NCBI GenBank assembly: GCA_033816765.1
Contig: CM066293.1
Location: 124,001 to 188,000 of the forward strand
Direction: 5' to 3'
Origin: Nothopassalora personata
Taxonomy: Eukaryota; Ascomycota; Dothideomycetes; Mycosphaerellales; Mycosphaerellaceae
DNA: 64,000 nt
Made by a program: the position numbers and the translations under genes. Under the pieces are notes generated by a model that was not told where the DNA came from, ran no database searches, and worked only from the letters and a program-made list of their open reading frames with translations. How positions within the stretch are numbered: the first letter of the stretch is position 1; the number at the start of each line of letters is the position of its first letter. Of this stretch, positions 47,101-56,499 are shown piece after piece.

Positions 47101-48406
47101 TGATATCGAGGATAGTGAACATCTTGGCCTTGGACAGGCGCGCTAGAGTTTCACGTATCTGAGGTATGGGATACCTGTTCTTGATGGTGATCTCGTTGAT
47201 GGCTCGGTAGTCCACGCACACCCGGAGTCCACCACCAGGCTTCTTAACAATGAGAAGCGGTGATGCGACCCGTGATGTCGATGGACGAACGTAGCCGATG
47301 GACGCGAGATCCGTGATGTGCTTTTTGGTCACAATCAGCTCATCTCGTCCTGCCGGCCGGGGCTTAACGAAAGGCAGCTTAGCACCAGGGATGAAATCGA
47401 TCGCAAGGTCCCCCTCCCTGTGTGGCGGAAGTGACTTCGCAAGCTCGGGGTTGAATGCCTGGACGCGCTGGTGGAAATCAGGTGGCAAGAGCTGCTTAGC
47501 GTCGACCTCCTCTTTGCCCTTCATGTAGCGCTCCAGGTCATCTGGGTTCATGGCGCAGATGTGCAATCCGACGTCGTCGAGCACTGCTGCTGTGTCAGAC
47601 GTGTCATCGTAGTCCCAGACGAGGTATGCTTCTTGGCCCTCGTCCACTGCAGACTGCGCTTCTCCCACAGTTATGATGTTGATGTCTGGAAGGTCTTCGA
47701 GAGGGCCTTCCACCACCGGCTCAGAGGCGAAACGCGGTGTGCCAGGTTTGGGATCGGACTTGGTCTCGCAGCGAGCGGAGATCCCGCTGTCGAAGGTAAG
47801 CGTGCGCGTGACGAAGTCGATGTGTGGAAGGTTGGACTCAAACCATGGCATGCCGAGGATGAGGTCGTATTGCCCGAGATCAGCGACCCAGGCATTGAAG
47901 CTGTCGTGCTGGCCGTTGAAGTCGATGTCTGGAATGCTGGCAATCTGTGTGATCAGTCCCGCAGTGCTGCCCTTCGAGCCAGTATATGGCAGCGCTTCTG
48001 GCAGGCGCTTGCGCTGTAGATTTAGTTTCGCAAACCTCTCATGGACAAAGAGAGAGGTACAACCTGTGTCGAGCATACAGCGTACGAGCTGCCCTCCGAC
48101 CATGCCGCAAAGCACGACATGCTTCGATATGGGTGGGAGGCTCATGTACGGTGAAACCGAGAGAGAACAAACCGTTGGCAGGTCAGCAGTTAGGGCGATA
48201 GGTTGCCGTCGTCCGCCCAGCTGCACTGTTGAAGCGGCAGCTGGACGAGCCGACGGTACAAACACTGATGCTGTTGCCTGCAGGCGAGGATAGGCGAGAT
48301 GCTCGTAGAGGTTGGAATCTACGGGAGGGTCCTTACCGGACGTTGCACGTTGGGGAATGTCAGCCCTCTGAGTGTTGTGCGTACGCTCAGAGGTTAGACT
48401 TTTTCC
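44159..48406 (-). CDS. pol: Chromovirus Pol: protease, RT, RNase H, integrase, chromodomain
   Basis: The frame is open from 48,406 (just after a TGA at 48,409-48,407) to a stop at 44,159, with no ATG at its head. Counting from the GTG at 48,265 (1,368 residues): protease DTG at 66-68; RT with VDYRAINEITIKNRYPIP near 351 and active site YLDD at 449-452; RNase H with CDASD near 614; integrase zinc finger with HTx CHVC near 873-914; catalytic Asp944, Asp1008, Glu1044 (D,D-35-E); a GPW/F-type motif near 1190; and a chromodomain-like end at about 1250-1303. It copies the element RNA and inserts the DNA. It is -1 relative to gag and overlaps it by about 12 nt, so expression probably needs ribosomal frameshifting. 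No missing catalytic residue is seen. Confidence 0.95.
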   Translation of the reverse strand, partial: GKSLTSERTHNTQRADIPQRATSGKDPPVDSNLYEHLAYPRLQATASVFVPSARPAAASTVQLGGRRQPIALTADLPTVCSLSVSPYMSLPPISKHVVLCGMVGGQLVRCMLDTGCTSLFVHERFAKLNLQRKRLPEALPYTGSKGSTAGLITQIASIPDIDFNGQHDSFNAWVADLGQYDLILGMPWFESNLPHIDFVTRTLTFDSGISARCETKSDPKPGTPRFASEPVVEGPLEDLPDINIITVGEAQSAVDEGQEAYLVWDYDDTSDTAAVLDDVGLHICAMNPDDLERYMKGKEEVDAKQLLPPDFHQRVQAFNPELAKSLPPHREGDLAIDFIPGAKLPFVKPRPAGRDELIVTKKHITDLASIGYVRPSTSRVASPLLIVKKPGGGLRVCVDYRAINEITIKNRYPIPQIRETLARLSKAKMFTILDIIAAFNQLRIKAGDEWKTAFTTRYGTYEYLVVPFGLCNAPAAFQAYINSALHDYLDDFCTAYLDDTIVYTEPPEQGGFDALRKLHVEHVNKVLDKLIEARLPCDILKCRFFQTEVKFLGIIITATGLKMDPKKVQAIQEWATPSNVTDVLAFLGLCNFYRRFIAEFATIAFALTCLTRGANSKDPKHRPVWRWTAECQEAFDALKLAFTKAPVLRHFDPDLPSTVECDASDTVTAGVLSQPDPDDGWALKPVAFYSTKMIPAECNYEIYDKELMAIVHAFEEWRPELMSCDPATPIKVLSDHRGLEYFMTTKQLNRRQARWAEFLSAFNFKITYRPGKDNVKADCLTRRSQDQDKSDDLRNRRQVLLKEDNLSDEVRATLPQVACLEVPDPAATAKRQYELAIAALEVLDGATPGDPSIEEQIQLAYAKDELACDIREAIKKDLPKLKDARVSITDCRIEHDTIFVRDKVYVPDSEDLRGEVMRQHHNTLLTGHPGREKTYELIAREYWWPGMFKDIRRYTDACHVCTRIRAFTRAYSGGLRQLPVPQGAYREVTMDYVVELPASTSAEGVTFTNILTVTERLTKRKHYIAVKDLTAETAADVCLRYIIKDQGLFDVVYSDRGSQWVSAFWKRLLLLMRVDQRLSTAFHPQTDGQSESTNRIMEMYLRAFVNYAQDDWVQLLPMAEFAANNVRSDTTGVSPFFATLGRHPRMTFTPPSELAKHSGPTAQRIDQQAADDFAAKLEQLHDYCATQMRWAQARYDHSALTSRQAAPRYRVGDKVWLDTRNILTRRPSKKLDHKNNGPWPVEKVLGNDAYRLTLPATMKIHNVFHTSLLRIADSNPFPNQHDTEPPPVIDAEGQQRHEVEEVIKSKWTGRAHKEVRYTYRWVGGAHTSEVYKVNIGGPDDLIADFHHNNPDADGPPPGWKPPALWIPNEKVGSTALPAHMADAGQPPVSAPTPTTETPVLRRSARTRGDTAVSPK

Positions 48407-50439
48407 TCAACACCAGGCACGTCGAGAGTGCTGTTGTTCGGACGACGCGAGGCCCTCTTGTATGGTGCATACGGGCATGTTGGAAGGGTCTTGCGGCATC
48501 CCTCCTTCTTGCAAGCAAAGCACTTAGTGCGGTCGTCGAACTCCTTCTGGGTAATGGGCCGGAACGATGAGAGACCGCCATCCTTGGCCTTGTCCCAATC
48601 ATAGCCGTTCTTGAGTGCATCATTGGCTTTCTGGAGAGGTGACTTGTCGTTGCCGTCGCCACCAGTTCCGCCATGGCGACGACCTCCGCCGCTACTGCCG
48701 CCTGCCTTATCGTGAAGGAAGTCAGCCTCGATCATGTGGAGCTTGTCCTTCATAGCCATGATATCCTTGAAACGCTCGCCACGGATGCAGTCGCGGTAAG
48801 CCTTGCTGAGCTTTGCCCGCATCTGCTCGGGCAAATCATCTGGGTCATCCTTGTCGTGTGAGATGTATGGCAGATATGACACGAACTTGGCCCAGAACTT
48901 GCTGAAAACCTCGCCGTCACCCTGCTTGAGGTACTGATACTCTGCACGCTTCGTGGTGCGCGTATGCTTATCGCCGCAGGCCTCGTCGAGCACCTCGAAG
49001 ACGTGATCCGCCGTAGCCAGTGTGGACTCGATAGGTTCGAGGACACTGTAGGCGAATCCAGTGGTGCAGTTGATGACAGTAGCTTTCAAGTCTTCGTCGC
49101 TGAAGCCCTTGCAACCCATACGTAGGTAGTACTTCATCTTCTGCTTCCACTCGAGGTAAGGCTTCTGTTCCTTGCCTGCCTCGCCGGAGAATGCATCCGG
49201 CGCCTTGATGCCGCTGGCGCGTGCTTCGGAGCCTGAACAGGTCGGCCGAGCATCATCATCGTCGTCGATGAGTTCTTGAGCATGTGAGCTGCGCTTCCGA
49301 CCGAGTATAGCGCTGATACCGGAACCTGCTGGGGAGACGCCTCGTGGCCGCGGCTTCGGCATTGGTGTACCACCAGCTGATCCGGCCGCCTTGCGCAGCG
49401 GGACCTTCGTGGCGTGGGTGGTGTACCGACGTCTGAGATTGGCTTCCGACTCGACGTCGGAATCGTCGCCGTCGGTATCCTGGAGGTACTTGCCTAGTCG
49501 TGCAAGTGTTGCATCCTCCTTCTCACTGTCGTCAGCTTCTGTTTCCTTTGCCTCCATGGCCTTGAGACGCTGCTCTAGGTCTTGCTTGTCCTGTCGAAGG
49601 GCCGCCAGCTCAGTCTTGTACGCGGCGAACTTGTCGATGGCTTCTTCTATCATCTTTGTTGAAGTCTTTTCCTTCTTTTCCAAGCGCGTGATCACCTTCT
49701 CTTGCTGGGTGATAGTCTTGTCCTGTTGGGCGATAGTATCTTCGTGCTGCTCGATGAGCGCATCGTGTTCCTCAACGGCCTCCTCGCTTCTGGCGATAAT
49801 CAGGTTGACGTTGTCGAGTACGTCTAGGAAGCGTTTGGCACCGGCATCCGGGTGTTCCTCATTGCCCTGGTTGACGACCAGCTTGAGGTCCTTCGCGTTG
49901 CCGAACTTGAAGTTGTTGACCTTGTACCGGGCCTGTAGCAGTCTGTGACCTTCGGCATTCTTGTAGGTGGTAATGTCGCGTGGCACTGCCCAGCCGAGGT
50001 CGCAGTGCTCTGTCTGTCTAGCCACGGTTCCCTCGTCCTTGTTGTACGTGAGGCGGTCCGTGGAGTTCCTCTGCGCATACTCTTCGCGCTGCTCCTCTGT
50101 CAGAGGGTACTTCTTCGCTGGCTTCGGAGCCGGTGCTGCCGATGCTGATTCTGACTGTCGGCCAATCGTCTCTTGCGTGTCGGCGACGACAGTTCCCTTC
50201 TGCTTGAGCGGGCGCCCTGGCGTCGGCTCGTCGAGATTGAAGTTGCCTGTTACTTTCGGTGTAACTGCGTCGTCAGCACTGTCGAGTTGGCGCCGAAGTC
50301 GCGTGGTGGGTGGCATAGAGGATCGCTCTCGTGGTGATCGGTCTCTTGGTAAGTCGGGTCGCTCCTCGTCCTCGCCTCGAGACTGTCGTCGGCCTCGCTG
50401 CGGAGGAGGAGGGTTTGGAACTGCTTGTTCGCCTTCCAT
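48394..50439 (-). CDS. gag: Chromovirus Gag
   Basis: 681 residues from ATG 50,439. Pro/Arg-rich N-terminus; a coiled coil at about 215-305 (EEHDALIEQHEDTIAQQDK heptads); an acidic linker; the retrotransposon capsid domain at about 430-590 (PYLEWKQKMKYYLRMGC...); a Gly/His-rich patch; and a C-terminal zinc module CFACKKEGCRKTLPTC. The spacing C-x2-C-x4-C-x6-C departs from the usual C-x2-C-x4-H-x4-C knuckle. Gag forms the particle that packages RNA. The stop lies 12 nt inside the pol frame. Confidence 0.9.
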   Translation of the reverse strand: MEGEQAVPNPPPPQRGRRQSRGEDEERPDLPRDRSPRERSSMPPTTRLRRQLDSADDAVTPKVTGNFNLDEPTPGRPLKQKGTVVADTQETIGRQSESASAAPAPKPAKKYPLTEEQREEYAQRNSTDRLTYNKDEGTVARQTEHCDLGWAVPRDITTYKNAEGHRLLQARYKVNNFKFGNAKDLKLVVNQGNEEHPDAGAKRFLDVLDNVNLIIARSEEAVEEHDALIEQHEDTIAQQDKTITQQEKVITRLEKKEKTSTKMIEEAIDKFAAYKTELAALRQDKQDLEQRLKAMEAKETEADDSEKEDATLARLGKYLQDTDGDDSDVESEANLRRRYTTHATKVPLRKAAGSAGGTPMPKPRPRGVSPAGSGISAILGRKRSSHAQELIDDDDDARPTCSGSEARASGIKAPDAFSGEAGKEQKPYLEWKQKMKYYLRMGCKGFSDEDLKATVINCTTGFAYSVLEPIESTLATADHVFEVLDEACGDKHTRTTKRAEYQYLKQGDGEVFSKFWAKFVSYLPYISHDKDDPDDLPEQMRAKLSKAYRDCIRGERFKDIMAMKDKLHMIEADFLHDKAGGSSGGGRRHGGTGGDGNDKSPLQKANDALKNGYDWDKAKDGGLSSFRPITQKEFDDRTKCFACKKEGCRKTLPTCPYAPYKRASRRPNNSTLDVPGVEEKV
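48399..48406 (-). other. Candidate -1 ribosomal frameshift site
   Basis: Minus-strand GGAAAAAG lies within the 12-nt gag/pol overlap. Gag codons here read GAG GAA AAA GTC TAA. A slip back by one base at G-GAA-AAA puts ribosomes in the pol frame just before the gag stop. The A-site re-pairing is perfect; the P-site re-pairing (GAA to GGA) is weaker than in classic slippery sites. Confidence 0.5.
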
Positions 50440-50565
50440 GATGGTGGGATGTTGACAATCGCTACCACTCGGGTCTGGTGCTAGAGCGCGTTGCTCGAGC
50501 TGACAATGCGCTGTTAGTTTGAGCGCGCTGTACGGATCCTTGCGGACGCGTGCAGCTTATGAGCG

Positions 50566-50575
50566 GTAGATTGTA
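50566..50575 (-). promoter_or_regulatory. Self-complementary primer-binding site of chromovirus
   Basis: One base after the 5' LTR the minus strand reads TACAATCTAC. Its reverse complement GTAGATTGTA occurs inside the same LTR (50,628-50,637 and the matching 3' LTR position). There is no TGG start as expected for a tRNA primer. This matches self-priming known from Tf1, where the 5' end of the RNA folds back as primer. Confidence 0.7.
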
Positions 50576-50576
50576 A

Positions 50577-50762
50577 TGACACGGGCGATATGAGATCCGG
50601 AGAGTGTAGGAGTCAAGTCGTGAATAATACAATCTACGAAGAGTCTAAGAACGAGAGAGAAGAGAGAAGCAAGGTCGATCTCGTGCCAAGCCGCGCTAAC
50701 CCGATCCGGAAGGTCCGCGGTTAAGCCGGCGAAGGGTCCAAGGTCAAGGCCACCCCGTGACA
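50577..50762 (-). repeat. 5' LTR of chromovirus (186 bp)
   Basis: No difference by eye from 43,724-43,909. Target duplication GCCGA follows at 50,763-50,767. Confidence 0.95.
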
Positions 50763-51620
50763 GCCGATAAGGATAACTAGTAGTACTACGGTATAGAGAC
50801 GCCTACGATTTAGTAGCGTAACGCACGCGAGTTCCTTAAGGATCTCGAGAGCTTAAAGTAGGTATATACGATAAGTGTTCACGCTCCGAGAAGTAGACAT
50901 CGACGAATCCTACTTTAACGATAATAGAAGCGATAAGGAAAACTAAGACCTAGGATAGAACGGATCGTAGTTACCGGAACTAGAGGAAGAAAGTTAAGAA
51001 ACTACCGGGCTAGATACTATCGAGGAAGACTAGGATCCGGAAGAATTAAGCGAAGAAGATTCCTCCGAAGGAGAAGAGAGCGACACTAACGACGACAATA
51101 AACAACTAACCTTTACGATTAATGCACCTAAGAAATTATACGACATGATCGTACACCTATAAAGAAGGCACGAAGAATTCCTACCTAAGATAGGCGGACG
51201 AAGAATGCTACACTCTATTAAGTTTAACAAGACACTCGACACCCTACGAGGCATAGCCTAGGGATACCCACTTATAGAAACAACCGAGAATCTAGCAACC
51301 GCTATTATAGAACGACCACCGATAGGAAGCCGAATAACAGGTACCGGATACCTTACACCGTTAGGAACATTTATATTAAATGAATTGCGAAACATAGTGT
51401 AGCACGCACGCGCACTCTACTTAGGAACGTAGAAGATCTAGGAACGTTACTAAATATAGATGTGGACATAGAAAGGCTCGCGCTAGGTTTAAGCGGAGGC
51501 CTCGAGATACGAAGCACGACGTTCTATATACGAATAGGGAAAAGGATTAACTCCCTAGGAATGAGCGACCGAAGGGAGTTATACGACATAGAGAAGGCTT
51601 AAGCATTACTAACGATAATA

Positions 51621-51830
51621 ATGTTTCGAACTAAGATTATCGTTAACGGGTATAAGATAGATGCTATAATAGATTCCGGAGCGAGCGGGAACTTTACCTC
51701 CGAATCATTTGTTACAAGACATAGGATCGCTACCTATAAGAAGAAAGAGGGTTATAAATTAATCGCGGTAGACGGATTATCCTTACCTAGTGTAGAGCGC
51801 GAGACGATACCGCTACTACTTGCTATCTAA
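51621..51830 (+). pseudogene. Protease fragment of RIP-worn Ty3/Gypsy relic
   Basis: The only sizeable open piece of this relic: 69 codons with IDAIIDSGASGNFTS, the retroviral-type aspartic protease active site. It survives by chance between stops. Confidence 0.7.
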
Positions 51831-54800
51831 CGGCACTACGAGGAGATTATCTTAGATATTACTAATATAGCTAGTTATAACATCGTACTAGGTATGCCTT
51901 AGTTAAGAAAGCATAATCCAGTAATCGACTAGAGAAGAGGAGTACTCATATTTAGGGAATACGATTGCGTTATCGACATTTAGCCTACGTAGCGGTAGCG
52001 TTCGCTAGTAGATAAGGTAAAGAGACAGCTAAATAGGATATAGCTTACGCCGACTAGAAGGATAGAAGAACTACCTTCGACCGGGATAGACACTAGCGTA
52101 GGGCCGCCGGGTCACGAAGTTACTAGTAGTGATAGAAGTAACGCACTATCGAAGGATACTAACATCTTAGAGTTAAGTATTCCTAAGGAGTATCGTAAGT
52201 AGTCGCGACTCTTTAAAGAGGAAAGAGGCAAGGATGCCTTACCTAAGTACTAACTATAGGATTATAAGATAAACATTTAGCTAGGGAAAGAGCCTCTATA
52301 GGGACCCCTATATTAAATGTCTAAGAAAGAGCTATAGACCCTACGAGAATAGCTAAAGGAGAAGCTAGCTAAAGTATAGGTAAGAAGATCTACCTTAAGC
52401 GTAGGAACTCTAAATATGTTCGTTCTAAAAGCAAACGGGAAGTTACGACTCGTATAAGACTATAGGAAGTTAAACGAGATTACTATTAAGAACCGATACC
52501 CGCTACCTAATATCGAAGAAGTATAAGATAGATTAACCGGATTAGACTAGTACACGAAGATTAATCTACGAGATACCTTCTACGCTATACGGATAGTAGA
52601 AGGAGAAGAATAGAAAACCGCTTTTAGGACAAGATACGGACTTTACGAATTCTTAGTTATACTAATAGGATTAACTAACGCACCCGTATCCTATTAGGAC
52701 CTTATTAACGAAACACTTAGAGATCTACTCGACGTATACGTTATTGCCTATATAGACGATATATTAGTCTATACAAAAGGATCCCTTTAGAATCACATAA
52801 AACAAGTCTAGGACGTATTCGAACGACTTACGCGTTTAGGATTTAAGACAGTACCCGAGAAATGCGAATTCTATAAGAAAGAAGTTAAATTCTTAGGTTT
52901 TATTATTAGTACTATAGGGATAACGATCGACCCTACGAAGACATAGTTAATTAGAGAATAGCTAGAACTAAAAATAGTTAAGGACGTACAATTATTCCTT
53001 AGACTAGCGAACTACAACCGGAAATTCATTAAGGACTACGTAAAGATAGTAGCACTAATAACGATGCTTACGAGAAAAGACGTTACCTAGAAATAGGGAA
53101 AGGAACAGATTGAAGCGTTTAAGAAACTTAAGGAATAATACGCTTTAGCTCCTACGCTTCGACTATTCGATAGTAGTAAGGAAGTCTACATCGAGACCGA
53201 TACGTCTAATATAGCAATAGGCGCGTACCTAACATAGACACACGATAGGTAGAGACACCTAGTAGCCTATTACTCCCGGAAAATAACCGTAGCGGAACAG
53301 AACTACAACATCTATAATAAAGAGCTTCTAGCTATTATTACTACTATATAACATTAGAGAGTATATGTCGAGGGCCTACCGAAGTTAAGGATTCTCTCTA
53401 ACTATAAGAATCTTACGTACTTTACGACGACGAAAGAACTTACCCGAAGGTAAGCCCGCTAGTTGGAGCTACTAGGGCAGTATAAGTTTAAAATTAAATA
53501 TACGCTAGGAAAGAAGAATAGCCGCGCTAATACGCTAAGCTAAAGAAGCGACTATATAGAAGGAAAAGAACTAGTACAACATAAAATACTAAAGACGAAC
53601 CCTAACGGAAGTCTTAGTACTAACACTAGAGAATTTAATAACATCGTACAGATATTAGGCGATAAGGACAAACAATTCCCTATATCGTAAGGAAAATACT
53701 AAGTACCGAAGGATCGAGAAGAAGAGTATATACGGCAACATTACGACGGACTAACTTACGGACACCCTAGAACTTCGAAGACAATAGACCTAATATAACG
53801 TAGCTTCTCATTCCTATAGATAAGACTTAAAGTACTACGCTACATTAAACAATACGTACACTGCTAACGAAACAAGGCTATAAGACATGCGAAATACGGT
53901 CACCTATAGTTTAGGACACTACCGACGAAACTATAGGACGAAGTTATAATAGACTTTATTACGAAACTCCTACTGTTAAGGGATTAAGTTACGAAATAAC
54001 TATACGACATAATACTAGTTATAGTTAATAGACTTATAAAATACGTATACTTTATTCCTATATTAGAAACATATAATATAGAGTAGCTTAGATACCTCGT
54101 ACTAGATAGACTTATCTAATACTACGGATTCCCTTAAGTATTTATAACGGATAGAGATAAGCTATTTATATCGAACTACTAGAAGACGCTTATAGGAACG
54201 ATCGGAATTAAACATAAGCTATTAACGGCATATTATCCGGAGATAGACGGATAAACCGAAAGGATAAACTAAACGCTAGAACAATATCTACGACACTACA
54301 TTAACTACGTATAAGACAACTAGGTTTTACTACTACTAATAGCGCAGATTGCACTTAATAACTACAAATTAGAGACAACTTTAACGACACTATTCTACGC
54401 GAACTTTAGTAAAGACCCTAACCTATTCGGAACACCTAGATCCTACCTATAAGCCGAAAGAGTAATCGTAACGACGGATACTCTTAAGGAAGTACATAAA
54501 GAAACACGTAAGGCGATCGAAGATATATAATATAAACTGTCTTAATAACGGTAAGACACGAGAAAAATAGCACCTCTACTAAAAGAGGGGGATAAGGTCT
54601 ATCTCCTTATAAAAAACTTAAGAACAAGAAGATAGACTAAGAAACTAGATTACGTTAAGGTCGGACTATTTTCTATCGATAAAGTTATAGGACTAGTTAA
54701 GTACCGCCTACGACTACTACCTAACGCTAAAATCTACCTCGTCTTCTATATCTCTAAGTTAGAACCCGCGGACGCTAAAACACCTTACTAAGAAAGCTTC

Positions 54801-55011
54801 TATTTCGAGCTAGAAGTAGAAAACGAATTCGAAGTCAAAAAATCCTAGATAAGAAAGGTTAGCGATACCTTATTAAGTAGAAAGGATACGACGAATTAGA
54901 AAATACCTAGGAACTAAAACAACACCTACGAAACTGTTAGTAAAAGATCCGACAATACTAAAAATAGGTCCGCCGATACGACTAATGATAATCGATCTTA
55001 CGGCCGACGAG

Positions 55012-55085
55012 CGACTAGGGTAGGAATCGAACCTACGACCTTAAGAGTTTAGGTAGCTTACGCTCTACTACTAAGCTACCTAGCC
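55012..55085 (-). tRNA. tRNA-like sequence (pseudo-tRNA or SINE head)
   Basis: 74 bases. Seven-pair acceptor stem GGCTAGG/CCTAGTC with one G-T; A box TAGCTTAGTAGT; D stem GCTT/GAGC; T arm GTAGG-TTCGATT-CCTAC holding a perfect B box GGTTCGATTCC. The anticodon region is two bases too long and forms no clean 5-bp stem with a standard 7-base loop, so no anticodon is assigned. A TTTTT run lies about 45 bases downstream (54,960-54,965). It lies in RIP-worn DNA and is probably not functional. Confidence 0.45.
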
Positions 55086-55719
55086 GATTAATAGAAATAG
55101 GGACATAACTTATAAACAAATACCCTAATAAGTTTCTACCCCTAGGGACTCGCCCTAGGGCTCCGCCCTAGAAAGCGCCGCCTAGTTATTTACGGGCATC
55201 TCTAGGATATCCGAGAAAGAAACTAGCGAAGGCGACACCTCTACCCCCGACGTCTACTTAAGAGACGCTAGCTCCTCGAGCTCCTCTAACTCCTTAGTAA
55301 CGGCGTCGTTAGTACGACGCTTAGCTAAGCGTAGCTATTTCCGAAGACGGACCTTACGTATCTTTAGCCGTACCTCCTCCTCTTTAATCCTCTTAAGCTC
55401 TAGCTTAAGCTTATTGCGCGAATTGCGAAGACGTTCCTACTCCGGACGAGAAAGACGTACGTCGCAATCCTTATAGCCTTTTCGAATATAGGCCGAATAC
55501 TTCCTAGACCGAGAACCTACGATATACTTTACTACCGCGCCCGAGGATCGAGACTTCTAATAATTTGTATATAGAGCTATTTTAATACTAGAGGTTTTAG
55601 TATCTAGAGTAAGTCGTTAACGGCGTTTATAGGAGGAAGAAGACATAGTTAACTAATACTATAAGAAATAATAACGGCTTATAGAGCTTTAGGACGAAGC
55701 TAGGCTAAAAAGGGGATAG

Positions 55720-56119
55720 TGTTACGGAATAATTCCTATAGGCCCTAGAATTATAATAACGAGACGAGCACGTAACTTATCCTACCTAAGCGCTTAGACT
55801 TAGGGCGATTAGACTACTTATACTTAGACTAATTAGACTGCTTATGCTTAGACTAATTAGACTAATTACCGAGATCTACGAATCTCCTTTATATTTAGGA
55901 ACGCTAAGAATCCTTTATAGTTTACGTTTAACTTACTATTTAATATTACTATTTAGAATATACTATAACACAACCTCTACCTTACTGCTACTTAGTCTCT
56001 ACGAGACAAGACAGCTACTGCTTTATTACTCTCCCTTAACTTCCTATCGGCCCGAGAATAAACCTAATTAAGCTTGTCTTCTTAACTTGTAATATTATTA
56101 GGTTATACTAAACCTAACA
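55720..56119 (+). repeat. Probable 3' LTR of worn Ty3/Gypsy relic
   Basis: Starts TGTTACGGAATAATTCC right after a purine tract and ends CCTAACA; about 400 bp. The second LTR is not in view, so the ends are inferred. Confidence 0.5.
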
Positions 56120-56336
56120 TAATACTACTTATATATTAGTAAACACCCTTAAAATACTATTATATATATATTATACCTTACTAAAGCTTCTTAAAAAGCT
56201 TTAAGAATATACGTGTAGTAGTTGTTAGTGTATATAAGTATATATAGTAGTTTAGAAGGGGGTAAGAGAGGTATAAAGTAGTATAAAGTAGAGAGAGTTA
56301 CTTAGTAAAGAACTAGTATCTTTTATATATACCTAT
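56120..56336. other. Short AT-rich RIP-worn spacer
   Basis: 217 bases between two elements; no coding sense. It ends with CCTAT, the target duplication of the next element. Confidence 0.5.
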
Positions 56337-56498
56337 TGTAAGGGGCGGGCCCCTGTTTCTTAGCATAGGCTACGCCTATGCGTTCGGATTGCTTTCCGAC
56401 ACCTTTTCTTTGGACAGCTTATAACTTCCCCTTTCTTCTATATCGAACTTATTATAAACTTTATAGAACTTTAGTGTATACGTCGTTCACCCGTGACA
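56337..56498 (+). repeat. 5' LTR of worn chromovirus (162 bp)
   Basis: Differs from the 3' LTR at ten sites by hand count. All are C-to-T or G-to-A, nine of them at CpA or TpG: this copy was RIP-mutated and the other largely spared. Confidence 0.92.
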
Positions 56499-56499
56499 T

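Larger units (their letters stand above)
43724..50762 (-). mobile_element. Intact Ty3/Gypsy chromovirus with LTRs identical by eye
   Basis: 7,039 bp, minus strand. Two 186-bp LTRs (50,577-50,762 as 5' LTR and 43,724-43,909 as 3' LTR) show no difference by eye. The 5-bp target duplication GCCGA flanks it (43,719-43,723 and 50,763-50,767). The gag and pol frames are uninterrupted. A self-complementary primer site follows the 5' LTR, and a polypurine tract precedes the 3' LTR. CpA/TpG content is ordinary, while both flanks are RIP-worn, so it landed after they were mutated and may still be active. Integrase carries a C-terminal chromodomain-like module. Confidence 0.95.
50763..56119 (+). mobile_element. 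RIP-worn Ty3/Gypsy relic with 3' LTR
   Basis: The first part (to about 50,900) continues the relic left of the chromovirus. From about 50,900 a plus-strand element reads through stops. It has a gag remnant, a protease with DSGAS near 51,672, RT with YRKLNEITIKNRYPLP-like sequence near 52,450 and YIDDILVY at about 52,752, and RNase H near 53,190. The integrase zinc region is near 53,735-53,880, with DDE core pieces near 53,945, 54,147 and 54,240. Trp codons have become TAG. A polypurine tract AAAAAGGGGA (about 55,708) stands before a likely 3' LTR at 55,720. Its 5' LTR was not found. The stretch 55,200-55,650 has a minus-strand coiled-coil frame (RPEWERLRNSRNKL-like), possibly an extra antisense ORF. 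Confidence 0.7.

Noticed and set aside
55844..56071. 75-codon plus-strand ORF
   Set aside because: Lies inside a probable LTR; leucine/tyrosine-rich by base composition.
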